Source of the DNA: Sphingobacterium hungaricum
GTDB taxonomy: Bacteria > Bacteroidota > Bacteroidia > Sphingobacteriales > Sphingobacteriaceae
Direction: 5' to 3'
Assembly: GCF_015210005.1 (NCBI RefSeq)
Contig: NZ_MU158697.1
Location: forward strand, 248,001-312,000
DNA: 64,000 nucleotides
Below, in pieces: positions 17,706-27,433 of this stretch (its first letter is position 1; each line of letters starts with the position of its first letter). The notes below the pieces were generated by a model. The model was not told where the DNA came from, ran no database searches, and saw nothing but the letters and a program-made list of their open reading frames with translations. The translations under genes and the position numbers were made by a program.

Positions 17706-19115
17706 CTATGAGCTCCTTTCTTCCAAATTAATTGTTATTGTAAAAATAGTACCGCCCGATTTCGAAGATCCTACCGCAATGTCCCAGTCCATTCGGGACA
17801 CACAGGTTTTGACATAATACAAGCCTAGTCCTAAACCCGAAGTCTTCCCCGCTTGATTCGAACGGTAAAACTGATCGAATACAAGCTTCTGATCCTTTTC
17901 CTCGATGCCGATTCCATTGTCTTCCACCAAAAGCTGCAAACGGTTACCCTCCTGATTCCATTGGAAATCAACCGCAGGCAAATGCCTATGATTGAATTTC
18001 AGCGCATTCGACACCAAATTATCTAGGATCGAAAAATACAGCGACGGATCCACCCATACATGCCGCTCCGCGGACAAAGGATCAATCCGAATCGCAATCT
18101 GATCCGCATAGCGCAGAGAAATATCCTGCAACAATTCCTCCGTCAATCCCGAAATCCCGACAAGCTCCAGCTGAGCTTGCTGTTCTTGAATCGTGACCGA
18201 ATCCAGGATCTGCTTGAAATATAGCTTCAGCCGCTCAGCCTGCCGCTCGACAATCTGCCCCATCGACGACACATCCGCCGCCTGCAACTGGCTGTGCTGT
18301 TCCTTCAGGCTATTCGCACAGATCAAGATCGTGGTTATCGGCGTATTGAATTCATGCCGGATATGGTTCAGAAATTCCGTTTTCAGCTGGGCTTCCTTGC
18401 GCTGATCCACCCAATTTCTGTACGTCAGGTAATTGATAAAAACCAGCAACAGGATGCAGGCAATCGAGAAACTGAAGACAGGAAGCATGTCCTGCAAAAC
18501 CCTAGCAAAGCGGTTCGGATAATCCACATACAAGCTGTAAGAAAAGCGATAGACTGCCTCATGCCCTGCATTGACCGACAATTTCAGCACTCGGTTATTC
18601 TCCGTTGGCGCAGCAAGGTTTCCGGCAATTGGCACAGGCCATTCGGCTTCGCCGCTAGGATATAAAACAAACCACTGCCCATCGGCAGGCAGCAGCAATT
18701 CCAGACGGTCAAACTGAAGGCTATATTGCAGGCTGCTATCCAGCCCTTCCTGAGCTACAATCTGCGAAAAAACCGTGTCCATGCTATTCCCATTTCGTAA
18801 TTCTTGCCAGAATGAAGACAGCACCGTATCTCTTTTCGCTCCAAAAGCCACCTTATCCTGTTCATGCAAACGGACCAATTCGGGCAGGTAAGGTTCAAGC
18901 TGCGTCCCAAAGATGCCATTCCCTCCCGGGAATAGCTTATCATTCATAATGTAGTGGCCATAAGCCTTTTCGATTGCCTGTTTCTGATAATTCTGAAAAT
19001 TTTTATCCTTATAGCGATAGGTATTAAAGACCAGCACCCCGATCAGCACCGACAGCATCAGAAAACTGCATACCAGCACCCACTTATACAGCAAAGGACT
19101 ATTTCGTACTACCAT
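17706..19115 (-). CDS. Membrane sensor histidine kinase (RprX-like)
   Basis: 469 aa. Transmembrane helix near residues 12-30, an extracytoplasmic sensor of about 190 residues, a second helix near 217-237 (SFSIACILLLVFINYLTY), then directly the kinase core without an obvious HAMP domain. Boxes: H in LNHIRHEFNTPITTI, N in LDNLVSNALKFN, G1 VEDNGIGIEEKDQ, G2 GLGLGLYYVK. It phosphorylates the response regulator encoded 3 nt downstream. The gene starts 137 bp from the divergent GH29 gene and shares its regulatory region, which suggests autoregulation and/or control of the fucosidase. The signal sensed is unknown. Confidence 0.93.
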   Translation of the reverse strand: MVVRNSPLLYKWVLVCSFLMLSVLIGVLVFNTYRYKDKNFQNYQKQAIEKAYGHYIMNDKLFPGGNGIFGTQLEPYLPELVRLHEQDKVAFGAKRDTVLSSFWQELRNGNSMDTVFSQIVAQEGLDSSLQYSLQFDRLELLLPADGQWFVLYPSGEAEWPVPIAGNLAAPTENNRVLKLSVNAGHEAVYRFSYSLYVDYPNRFARVLQDMLPVFSFSIACILLLVFINYLTYRNWVDQRKEAQLKTEFLNHIRHEFNTPITTILICANSLKEQHSQLQAADVSSMGQIVERQAERLKLYFKQILDSVTIQEQQAQLELVGISGLTEELLQDISLRYADQIAIRIDPLSAERHVWVDPSLYFSILDNLVSNALKFNHRHLPAVDFQWNQEGNRLQLLVEDNGIGIEEKDQKLVFDQFYRSNQAGKTSGLGLGLYYVKTCVSRMDWDIAVGSSKSGGTIFTITINLEERSS

Positions 19116-19154
19116 CGCATAAAACTAGCTTATTTTAGCGAAATCTCCGTGGCT

Positions 19155-19200
19155 ATTAAGCTTTTATTAGGCTTTCGTTATGCTTTCATTAATGCCTTTC
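19155..19200. promoter_or_regulatory. Tandem 11-bp direct repeats, probable response-regulator binding array
   Basis: Three consecutive 11-bp units, ATTAAGCTTTT (19155), ATTAGGCTTTC (19166) and GTTATGCTTTC (19177), give the consensus RTTANGCTTTY. A fourth unit with a 2-bp insertion, ATTAATGCCTTTC, spans 19188-19200. Direct repeats at one-helical-turn period are the usual target form for OmpR-family dimers. The array ends 15 bp before the -7 box of the fucosidase gene, where an activator would sit. The regulator identity is inferred from adjacency. Confidence 0.7.
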
Positions 19201-19215
19201 GCCCGCGCTATGCCT

Positions 19216-19223
19216 TACCTTTG
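19216..19223 (+). promoter_or_regulatory. -7 box of the fucosidase gene
   Basis: TACCTTTG matches TAnnTTTG, 29 nt before the ATG. The -33 position has no TTG, which is consistent with activator dependence on the repeats just upstream. Confidence 0.5.
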
Positions 19224-19252
19224 AGCATGCACAAATTAGTCGCTACGAAATT

Positions 19253-20674
19253 ATGAAAACAAACTTTTTACTTACGTTCCTGCTAGTCCTTGCGGGCTCG
19301 CTTCCGTTCCAGACCGCTACAGCACAAGTCGCGCCCGATGCGCTGCGCAAGCAACAGCTGGATTTTGTCAACCTTGGTTTCGGCATGTTTATCCATTATG
19401 GAATGCCTACTTTTATGGACCAGGATTGGTCGGATCCCAACGCGGCGCTTGAATTATTCGATTCGCCAAATTTGGATGCTGCGCAATGGGCGAAGGCGGC
19501 GAAATCGGCAAACATGACCTATGGATGCTTGACAACGAAACACCATAGCGGATTCCCGATCTGGGATACCAAAACGACCGACTACAATGTGATGAATACG
19601 CCATTGGGACGCGATGTAGTCAAAGAATTTGCGGATGCGTTCCGCAAGAATGATTTAGAGGTCATGCTCTATTATTCGATCCTCGACACGCATCAAGAAA
19701 TCCGCCCGAATAGCATTACTAAAGCACATATCCAGATGATCAAAGACCAGCTGACTGAATTGCTGACGAACTATGGAGAAATCAATGCTTTGGTGATCGA
19801 TGGATGGGACGCTCCTTGGTCGCGCATTTCCTATGATGAAATTCCATTTGACGACATCTATTACCACATCAAATCCCTGCAGCCAAATTGCTTGGTGATG
19901 GAGCTGAATTCGGCGAAATACCCTGGCGAAGCGCTGTTCTATTCGGATATTAAATCTTATGAGCAAGGTGCGGGGCAATTTATCAGCAAAGAACATAATC
20001 AGCTTCCAGCAATGGCTTGCCTGCCTTTGCAGCAGAATTGGTTCTGGAAAAAATCATTTCCAACAACTGCCGTGAAGGATGTCAAAAACTTGGTCAATGA
20101 TTTTATTATCCCTTATAACGATGCCTACTGCAATTTTATGCTTAACGTAGCGCCTAATGCGGATGGCTTGATGGATGAAAATGCCTTAGCTGCGCTAAAA
20201 GAAATCGGACAGCTCTACAAAAAAACACCAGCTTATGCAGAGCTTCCGGCTTACGAATCGCCAGTGATCGCCAGCAACCTGGCGAAAGATGTGCGCAGCA
20301 ATTCGAGCTGGAGCGACGACATGAATATTATGGACTTTGCGAATGATGATAATTTCGGCAGTTCTTGGGTCTCCAATGCCGCTGCATCGGAAAATCCTTG
20401 GTACGAACTAACGTTCGAACGCTCGATTGATTTTAATAGCATCGTCATTACCGAAGGAAGAAATAATCCTTCCGACTATCAGCTCGAATACTATAAAGAT
20501 GGAAAATGGTTTCCAATCAATGCTAAAGCCAAAGAGCAAGGCCGCATCAAGATCCTGCGTTTTGATACGCTGACTGGGCAGAAAATCCGCCTGCATATCA
20601 AGCCCAAAAATGGCCGTGCGGTATTGTCCGAAGTCGCGGTTTATCATGAGCGCATTGCGCAAGCAAAAAAATAG
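19253..20674 (+). CDS. Family 29 alpha-L-fucosidase with C-terminal F5/8-type domain
   Basis: 473 aa. Signal peptide 1-25 (ending TATAQ). The catalytic TIM barrel spans about 30-320: LGFGMFIHYGMPTF, TTKHHSGFPIWDT and the nucleophile region ALVIDGWDAPW, with Asp183 as probable nucleophile. The C-terminal 340-470 is a discoidin/CBM32-like beta-sandwich (FGSSWVSNAAASENPWYELTF, YQLEYYKDGKWF, GQKIRLHIKPKNGRAVLSEV). It hydrolyses terminal alpha-fucose from glycans outside the cytoplasm. Its gene is divergent from the RprXY-like system and is followed by a terminator, so it is a single-gene unit. Codon use is more GC-rich than in the flanking genes. Confidence 0.93.
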   Translation: MKTNFLLTFLLVLAGSLPFQTATAQVAPDALRKQQLDFVNLGFGMFIHYGMPTFMDQDWSDPNAALELFDSPNLDAAQWAKAAKSANMTYGCLTTKHHSGFPIWDTKTTDYNVMNTPLGRDVVKEFADAFRKNDLEVMLYYSILDTHQEIRPNSITKAHIQMIKDQLTELLTNYGEINALVIDGWDAPWSRISYDEIPFDDIYYHIKSLQPNCLVMELNSAKYPGEALFYSDIKSYEQGAGQFISKEHNQLPAMACLPLQQNWFWKKSFPTTAVKDVKNLVNDFIIPYNDAYCNFMLNVAPNADGLMDENALAALKEIGQLYKKTPAYAELPAYESPVIASNLAKDVRSNSSWSDDMNIMDFANDDNFGSSWVSNAAASENPWYELTFERSIDFNSIVITEGRNNPSDYQLEYYKDGKWFPINAKAKEQGRIKILRFDTLTGQKIRLHIKPKNGRAVLSEVAVYHERIAQAKK

Positions 20675-20702
20675 TTAAATCTTTTAACCCTGATATGTAT
20701 TG

Positions 20703-20733
20703 GAACACACGCAAATCGCGTGTGTTCTTTTTA
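20703..20733 (+). terminator. Intrinsic terminator after the fucosidase gene
   Basis: A perfect 10-bp stem GAACACACGC/GCGTGTGTTC (20703-20712, 20718-20727), 5-nt loop, then TTTTTAT. Confidence 0.85.
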
Positions 20734-20865
20734 TGTTGCAGTCTTTTGTCTATTGCGCTCGAGCTACAAATGGGGAATCCCAATAAGATTTTCTTGGTTT
20801 CTAAAATTTATAACATCGTTTATAAAACCGCCTTTATTAGGGTCAAAATTTTGAAAAGATTCCCA

Positions 20866-21261
20866 TCAGGACACACCTGTTCCTATAAATACAAGGCTAA
20901 AGTAGATCCATAATAGTGAAAAGAAAATATGCATTGCAGTTTCAAACGATTTCCCACGCCAAAGACGGCTCGAGTAACCAAAGAATTGAAATAGCAGACG
21001 AATAAACCAAAAGATTCCCAAACCTAATGCAATCCGTTTGCCTAGTGGGGTATTGATCAAATCGCTACTGGATGTCAGGCATAATATCCCCATCAGCAAG
21101 AGCAACAAAGCGATAAAAAAGGTATGGATGCGCATGATCTGCCGATTGATCAGGCTCAAGGATTTTAACTCCTGTTCCCAATTGAAAAACTTAGGGAATG
21201 TCAAGTGGATAAACGACAGCATGATCAGGAGTACGCCAATTATTTTATAATGCAATTCCAT
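20866..21261 (-). CDS. Four-helix integral membrane protein of unknown function
   Basis: 131 aa, almost entirely hydrophobic. Four likely transmembrane helices start at about residues 5, 46, 77 and 108 (IIGVLLIMLSFIHLTFP, TFFIALLLLLMGILCL, LGLGIFWFIRLLFQFFG, MHIFFSLLWIYFSLVF). The start overlaps the end of the upstream methyltransferase-like gene by 17 nt, so the two are translationally coupled and probably act together in the inner membrane. No named family is recognised. Confidence 0.75.
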   Translation of the reverse strand: MELHYKIIGVLLIMLSFIHLTFPKFFNWEQELKSLSLINRQIMRIHTFFIALLLLLMGILCLTSSSDLINTPLGKRIALGLGIFWFIRLLFQFFGYSSRLWRGKSFETAMHIFFSLLWIYFSLVFIGTGVS

Positions 21262-22024
21262 TTTTCTGAAGGATAAAAGTGGTGATAAACGGCGTTGTTT
21301 TGATTTCTCTAACTAGGATTAGATTTGCTCTTGAGAATGTCTCGAGCCAGGTTTTTCTAGAATGAAAATGAAAAAAACCGAGCGTGTAAGCCAGAAAGTT
21401 TGGAAGGTCACGCAGGTGTTCGGTAACATAGATTATTCCATCGTCTTTAGTTACGCGGCCCAGTTCCATGAAAAACTGAATGCGCTCTTGCATATTTCTG
21501 ATTTCATGCGCTGCTAAGATATTCAAAGATTTATCAAACCGCCTATCGTCGAAGGGAAGCTTGCTGGTCGCTATGGGAATTGTTCCGGCAGCTACAGGAT
21601 AAGCATTCCGAGCTCGTTTGATGGAGATCTCCGTATGTTTTTTAGGATCATAAAAGTCGCATACGTCGAGATGTGCTTGTGGGTATTGATGCCTAATGAG
21701 TTCACTTGTTTCGTCTAATCCAGCATGCACATTCAGAATAGTTTGCTGCCGGCAGTTTTCGAGAAATTCCAATTCGTATAAATCAGAATAATCATACACA
21801 TAATAGGAAACCAATAAGGAAGAAATAATAGTAAGAATTCCGAAGAACAAAGCAACCACAACAGCCGTCTGCAAAACCGGAGGAAAATAAGTTGATGACA
21901 TCCATAACAGAGCAATCGCAGCGATCGCAAAAACATAAAAATGCCAATTGAAACGAATAATGTTCCAAACACCCTGAAAATTTTTGCGTCTTACTTCCAT
22001 AATTCTATTCTGCCCTTTTTCCAA
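21245..22024 (-). CDS. Membrane-associated SAM-dependent methyltransferase-like protein
   Basis: 259 aa (an alternative start is Met9 at 22000). Two adjacent N-terminal transmembrane helices (about 27-45 and 50-73) are followed by a class I methyltransferase-like fold. The motif I equivalent is LNVHAGLDETS, with His where a Gly is expected; an acidic VCDFYD, LNILAAHEI, and VTKDDGIIYVTEHLRDL (post-motif region) follow. The protein is followed in a 17-nt overlap by the four-helix protein. The methyl acceptor is unknown, possibly a lipid or quinone-like membrane substrate given the anchors. The altered motif I makes activity uncertain. Confidence 0.72.
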   Translation of the reverse strand: MEKGQNRIMEVRRKNFQGVWNIIRFNWHFYVFAIAAIALLWMSSTYFPPVLQTAVVVALFFGILTIISSLLVSYYVYDYSDLYELEFLENCRQQTILNVHAGLDETSELIRHQYPQAHLDVCDFYDPKKHTEISIKRARNAYPVAAGTIPIATSKLPFDDRRFDKSLNILAAHEIRNMQERIQFFMELGRVTKDDGIIYVTEHLRDLPNFLAYTLGFFHFHSRKTWLETFSRANLILVREIKTTPFITTFILQKNGIAL

Positions 22025-22299
22025 TGATAGGGAATTAGTCTGTTTATAAAAGTACAGTATACTATTTAATTAAAAAATAGATCGCAGCTGAAAGTAAAGG
22101 ACGCAAATGTTACAAAGCAGTATTTAAACTTGGACGATTTTCTTAACTGAAAAAAGAAGATTTGGTCACGTTAGGCAATAAAATGTCGTTTATACGCTTA
22201 TTTATTTTTCCTTCTGTTTTAATAGGTTAACTTAAATGAAATTTTTTTTGTATGTTCGATTGATAACTAATAAATCTAAGCATTTAAACCTAATCGTTT

Positions 22300-25200
22300 A
22301 TGATTAAGAACCTATTTCTTTTCCTAGGAAAGAATGGTAGGAGCTTGTTTGGTATCAGCGGAGTTTTTTTACTTTCTTCGTTACCGACCTCAGGAGCGCA
22401 CGCTCATTGGGCTACACATTCTTTTATCCACGCCTCATTTTTGCAAAATGAGATCACTGTACGCGGTACAGTAAAAAACAGTGCTACCGGCGAACCAATT
22501 AACGGCGCGACTGTTACGGTCAAAGGCGCAACACAAGCCACAACGACCGACAATTTTGGAGCCTTTGCGCTTGACAATGTATCTGCTACAGCCACCTTAG
22601 TTTTTACTTCCGTTGGCATGGAGACTGTAGAAATCCCGATTCAGGGCAGAACAACTGTGAACGTTGAGTTGACAGCGTCCGAAGATGACATCGAGGAAGT
22701 CGTTGTGGTGGGTTATGGTACTCAAAAGAGAGCCACTGTTACCGGAGCCGTAGCTACCGTCAAGGGAGACGAATTGCAGAAGTCTCCATCCCTAAACGTT
22801 TCAAATGCCATAGCAGGCCGAGTTCCTGGAGTCGTTGCCACAAACAGTGGCGGAGAACCGGGATATGATGGATCTGGATTACGGATTCGCGGAACGAACA
22901 CGCTCGGTGACAGCGGGCCATTAATTGTTATCGATGGAATTCCGGCCAGAGTCGGCGGATTTGATCGGTTGAACCCAGCGGATATTGAAAACATTTCCGT
23001 GCTAAAAGATGCTTCCGCTGCGATTTATGGAGCGAGGGCTGCGAATGGCGTGGTACTTGTCACAACCAAACGGGGTAAAACGGGCAAGCCTAAACTATCG
23101 TATAATTTTAACCAGGGATTTGCGCAACCAACAGTTATTCCTCAGCTGGCAGATGCAATGCAATATGCTGAAATGAGAAATGAGCTGGAAATCTATAAGT
23201 TGCCGGTCAATGAGTGGTCTAATGCGTTAAATGGTTTTAATTCGACCGGAACCTATGTTCGACCAGATGGTTCCACGCTGAATGCACCCTTTGATCCGGA
23301 AGATCGAGAATTATTTGCAAATGGGCAAGATCCTTGGGGACATCCAAATACTGATTGGTATGAGGAAGGCTTGAAGAAATGGTCACCGCAGCAAAGGCAT
23401 ACGCTTCAGATCGACGGCGGTAATGAAGATTTTAGATACCTAACATCATTGGGCTACCAAGATCAAGATGGCTTTTATAAAAATTCTGCCACAGGATATA
23501 AACAATATGATATGAGGATCAATATGGATGCGAATATCAACAAATACATAAAAACGCAGATCGGGGTTTTGGGACGTCAAGAGAATCGGTTTTTCCCGAC
23601 TAAAGGAGCCGGAACTATCTTTAGGATGTTGATGCGCGGAAACCCGACTATGCCAGCTTATTGGCCGAATGGATTACCGGGACCCGATATTGAAAATGGT
23701 GAAAATCCTGTTGTGATTGCAACAAATGAAACTGGATATAATCGGGATACACGTTATTATTTTCAAACAAACGGACAGATAGAAATACAGATTCCTGGAG
23801 TTGAAGGATTGAAGCTAACGGGTACGGCCTCAGTGGATAAATATCTTCGGAGGAATAAAAGATGGGAAATTCCATGGTATTTGTATACCTGGCAGGGAGA
23901 ATATGAAGCTGATGGCGTAACGCCATTATTAGTTGGCGGACAAAGAGGGCCAGCAGATCCGAGTTTGAATGAGTCGATGGAAGATCAGCTTAATGTATTG
24001 CTTGGTTCGACTTTAAGCTATGATAAGAAATTTGGAGATCATACCATCAATTTATTGGCTGGGGTGAATCGAGAAACTATCAAGAATGAAAATTTCAGTG
24101 CGTTTAGAAGATTTTTCATTTCCAACAGCATTGATTACTTATTTGCTGGAGGCGATGCAGAAAAAGATAATAATGGCGGCGCTTGGGAACGGGCGCGCTT
24201 AAACTATTTTGGACGTGTCAACTACAATTACAAGAGCAAATACATTGCAGAGCTATTGTGGCGATATGACGGATCGTATATGTTTCCAGAAGATGGCCGT
24301 TACGGATTTTTCCCAGGCGCGATGTTAGGTTGGGTCGTATCCGAAGAGAATTTTTGGAAGGAGAGCGTACCTTTTGTAAATTATTTCAAGTTAAGAGCTT
24401 CTTATGGTCAAATGGGTAATGATAATATTTATTACGACGGCTTACTGCAAGAATACCAATACTTTTTAAGTTATGGGTTTGGAAGTTATGTGATTGGTGG
24501 CGAGGTCTTAAAGTCACTAGCAGAACAACGTGTTCCAAATATGTTTATCACTTGGGAAGTTGCTAATAATTATAATTTAGGTGTTGATCTGCAACTTATG
24601 GGAGGTAAATTCAATATTGAATTTGATGTCTTCAAGAATAGCCGAAATAGTATTTTATGGAGAAGAAATGCTTCGATCCCACAAAGTACAGGAATGACAC
24701 TGCCAGCAGAAAATATTGGAAAGGTGAATAATTCTGGTTTTGATTTTAATGTTGGATACCGAGAACAATTTGGTGAATTTAATTTTAGCGCATCTGTTAA
24801 TGGTGGCTATGCTAAAAACAAGATCATATTTTGGGACGAAGCGCCAGGAGCACCTGAATGGCAGCAAAGTACAGGGCGATCAATTAACGCCGGATTGTAT
24901 TACCTGTATGATGGTGTTTTCAGAGACCAAGCCGAAATCGATAACAATACAATAGATTATAGCGGAATTACAGGAAATCTGCGTCCAGGTGATATGAAAT
25001 ATCAAGATTATAACGGAGACGGAAAAATCACTCCCGAAGATCAGGTTCGCCGCGATAAAAATACGGTGCCAACTTTTCAAGGTGGTGTCAATCTTGGTTT
25101 AAGCTATAAGAATTTCGATATCTCCATTTTATTGCAGGGAGCTACAGGCGGCGAGCTTCGAGTTGCTACAGATGAATCAGGCGCGATTGGAAACTATCTG

Positions 25201-25533
25201 TTAGACTTTTATGAAAATCGCTGGACAGTGGATAATCCGAGCAGCGAACATCCGCGCATTACAGATCGAAGCGATCAATATTATTCGAATGGAAATACCT
25301 ATTGGTTGCGAAGCTCGAACTACCTGCGCTTGAAAAATGTGGAATTAGGCTACAATCTTCCCGCATCATGGCTGGAAAAGATTAAGCTAAGCAATGCGAG
25401 AGTGTATGTTAGTGGATTAAACTTGTTTACATGGAGTAATATGAAAGTTTTTGATCCAGAGAATACGAATCAATTGGGACATTATTACCCACAATCTAGA
25501 TTGATTAATACGGGATTGATGGTTTCCTTTTAA
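22300..25533 (+). CDS. SusC/RagA family TonB-linked outer-membrane transporter (orphan pair)
   Basis: 1077 aa. Long N-terminal export signal (about 35 residues, SGAHA), carboxypeptidase-regulatory-like domain 50-130 (ITVRGTVKNSATGEPINGAT), TonB box region DIEEVVVVGYGTQKRATVTG, plug with VLKDASAAIYGARAANGVV, and a barrel ending LINTGLMVSF. It imports a nutrient together with the SusD encoded 11 nt downstream. No enzymes, regulator or accessory lipoprotein follow, so this is a minimal SusCD unit. Upstream a TATGTTCG (22251) resembles the -7 box but its -33 is poor. Confidence 0.96.
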   Translation: MIKNLFLFLGKNGRSLFGISGVFLLSSLPTSGAHAHWATHSFIHASFLQNEITVRGTVKNSATGEPINGATVTVKGATQATTTDNFGAFALDNVSATATLVFTSVGMETVEIPIQGRTTVNVELTASEDDIEEVVVVGYGTQKRATVTGAVATVKGDELQKSPSLNVSNAIAGRVPGVVATNSGGEPGYDGSGLRIRGTNTLGDSGPLIVIDGIPARVGGFDRLNPADIENISVLKDASAAIYGARAANGVVLVTTKRGKTGKPKLSYNFNQGFAQPTVIPQLADAMQYAEMRNELEIYKLPVNEWSNALNGFNSTGTYVRPDGSTLNAPFDPEDRELFANGQDPWGHPNTDWYEEGLKKWSPQQRHTLQIDGGNEDFRYLTSLGYQDQDGFYKNSATGYKQYDMRINMDANINKYIKTQIGVLGRQENRFFPTKGAGTIFRMLMRGNPTMPAYWPNGLPGPDIENGENPVVIATNETGYNRDTRYYFQTNGQIEIQIPGVEGLKLTGTASVDKYLRRNKRWEIPWYLYTWQGEYEADGVTPLLVGGQRGPADPSLNESMEDQLNVLLGSTLSYDKKFGDHTINLLAGVNRETIKNENFSAFRRFFISNSIDYLFAGGDAEKDNNGGAWERARLNYFGRVNYNYKSKYIAELLWRYDGSYMFPEDGRYGFFPGAMLGWVVSEENFWKESVPFVNYFKLRASYGQMGNDNIYYDGLLQEYQYFLSYGFGSYVIGGEVLKSLAEQRVPNMFITWEVANNYNLGVDLQLMGGKFNIEFDVFKNSRNSILWRRNASIPQSTGMTLPAENIGKVNNSGFDFNVGYREQFGEFNFSASVNGGYAKNKIIFWDEAPGAPEWQQSTGRSINAGLYYLYDGVFRDQAEIDNNTIDYSGITGNLRPGDMKYQDYNGDGKITPEDQVRRDKNTVPTFQGGVNLGLSYKNFDISILLQGATGGELRVATDESGAIGNYLLDFYENRWTVDNPSSEHPRITDRSDQYYSNGNTYWLRSSNYLRLKNVELGYNLPASWLEKIKLSNARVYVSGLNLFTWSNMKVFDPENTNQLGHYYPQSRLINTGLMVSF

Positions 25534-25544
25534 AAATTATAGCT

Positions 25545-27419
25545 ATGAAAATGAAATTCAAATTTATATATATATCTGCAGTCCTGATAGGATTGATGGC
25601 CTCTTGTAACGATGATTTTGTAAATAAAAGGCCATTGCAAGAAGTTCCCGAAGACCTTGTCTGGTCAGATGCAGGATTGGCTGAAGCATTTATTTATGAA
25701 ATCTACAATGGGTTTGGCGTTGGAGGGTTTTATGAACAGCAAATGGCTTCGATGACTGACGAAGCATTGTTCACGCATCCTGGAAGAGGAATAAATACCG
25801 TCACCGAAAGCCGGTCGAATCCTGCCGACCAAGGTTTTATTATGGATACCTATAGCTATCAAAATATGTATCGGAGGATTCGTGCAACGAATATTGCCAT
25901 ACGTGAACTTAAGGCTCCAAGATTTAATGATGCGCAGAAAGCGAATGAACTTCTGGGCGAAGCTTACTTTCTTAGGGCATATTTTTATCAGCAGCTATTA
26001 AGATTCTATGGAGCCGTTCCTCTGGTTGATGTCGTCTATGAATTGAGCGATGCTGATTTAACCAAAGAACGCAGTACCTACGAATCTTGCGTTGATTTTA
26101 TTGTCGATGATTGCGATTCGGCTGTTATTTTGATGGAAGGAACAGCCAAAATTGATGGACGAGCGAATACTGTTGCTGCCTTAGCCTTAAAAGCGAGAGT
26201 CTTGCTGTATGCCGCTAGCGATTTACACGATGCCGCGACAGCAAAGAGGAAATCATCTGTAATTAGTGGCTATTCAAATCCTGAATTTTTAGCGTATACA
26301 AGTGGCAATAGAGTCACAAGATGGCAAGCGGCTAAAGATGCGGCAAAAGCGGTGTTGGACAAAACAGAATATGCCTACAAACTCGACCTCGTAGCGCCAG
26401 TGACCGCTCAAGAAGGAACTGCAAATTATATGGATATAGCCATGGGTGGAGGTAGCAAAAACGCGAATGTTGATGGTAAGCGCGATCTAATTTTAGGTCG
26501 GTTCTTTAATGATATCAAAGATGAGCGAGGTGGATGGGTTGGTCGTGATAACGGCCCCAATGGCTATCATAATTGGGCGGGGAATTCCCCAACGCAATTA
26601 TTAGTCGATGATTATGAACTTGCAACAGGAGAAAAATTTAGTTGGGCTAATGCTGCACATAAAGGTAGCCCCTATTCAAATCGCGACCCACGCTTTTATG
26701 CTACAATTTTATACGATGGAGCCAATTGGAAACCTAGAACAGATGACGTAAAGAACCGTGACCCAAATAATCAGATACAAACAGGTCGTTACGAAGTGGG
26801 AAGTGGTTCTGGAAATAAAACTGCTGTGTTTGGTTTGGATATGCGGAATAGCCCAATCGAAGATTGGAATGGTACGTATACAGGATACTATTATCGGAAA
26901 TTCACAGATCCTAACCCGGCCATTGTTGATCAAAACACGCGTCAACAAATTCCTTGGCCTTTGCTTCGATACACAGAAGCAGTACTAAACTATGTAGAGG
27001 CTTGCATTGAGTTGGGGGAAGAAGGTGAAGCGAAAATTTGGTTAAACAAAATTCGGTTCCGCGCGGGCATGCCAGCGATTACGGCAACAGGCGATGCTCT
27101 AAAGACTCAGTATAGAAATGAAAGGAGAATAGAACTTGCTTATGAAGAACATCGATTCTTTGATGCTCGTCGCTGGATGATTGCAAATGAAACTTTAGGA
27201 AGAAAGGTAACGACCATTGCTGTCGTTGGTGCCTTAAAACCCGGAGCACAAGTGTCGGTCTATAAATATGATGTTAACAATTATAACTACAACTATACCG
27301 TTAATACGCTTAATCCGGGAATTGAAAATAGAGTCTGGAACGATAAAATGTATTTTACATCTTTTCATAGAGATGAGATCAATAGAAATACAAAACTATT
27401 ACAGAATCCGGGCTACTAG
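25545..27419 (+). CDS. SusD/RagB family outer-membrane nutrient-binding lipoprotein
   Basis: 624 aa. Signal with lipobox LMASC (Cys about residue 21), then NDDFVNKRPLQEVPEDLVW. TPR-like helices (YRRIRATNIAIRELK, GEAYFLRAYFYQQLLRFYG) and late motifs WPLLRYTEAVLNYVEACIEL and YRNERRIELAYEEHRFFDAR are standard for SusD, as is the LLQNPGY end. It forms the lid on the adjacent SusC transporter. The gene follows susC by 11 nt and ends at a strong hairpin terminator. Confidence 0.95.
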   Translation: MKMKFKFIYISAVLIGLMASCNDDFVNKRPLQEVPEDLVWSDAGLAEAFIYEIYNGFGVGGFYEQQMASMTDEALFTHPGRGINTVTESRSNPADQGFIMDTYSYQNMYRRIRATNIAIRELKAPRFNDAQKANELLGEAYFLRAYFYQQLLRFYGAVPLVDVVYELSDADLTKERSTYESCVDFIVDDCDSAVILMEGTAKIDGRANTVAALALKARVLLYAASDLHDAATAKRKSSVISGYSNPEFLAYTSGNRVTRWQAAKDAAKAVLDKTEYAYKLDLVAPVTAQEGTANYMDIAMGGGSKNANVDGKRDLILGRFFNDIKDERGGWVGRDNGPNGYHNWAGNSPTQLLVDDYELATGEKFSWANAAHKGSPYSNRDPRFYATILYDGANWKPRTDDVKNRDPNNQIQTGRYEVGSGSGNKTAVFGLDMRNSPIEDWNGTYTGYYYRKFTDPNPAIVDQNTRQQIPWPLLRYTEAVLNYVEACIELGEEGEAKIWLNKIRFRAGMPAITATGDALKTQYRNERRIELAYEEHRFFDARRWMIANETLGRKVTTIAVVGALKPGAQVSVYKYDVNNYNYNYTVNTLNPGIENRVWNDKMYFTSFHRDEINRNTKLLQNPGY

Positions 27420-27433
27420 TTTAGATTTTTGCG

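Noticed and set aside
18193..18665. Antisense open frames of 70-123 codons inside the kinase gene
   Set aside because: They are opposite-strand shadows of a GC-richer gene; no start context, no homology-like motifs.
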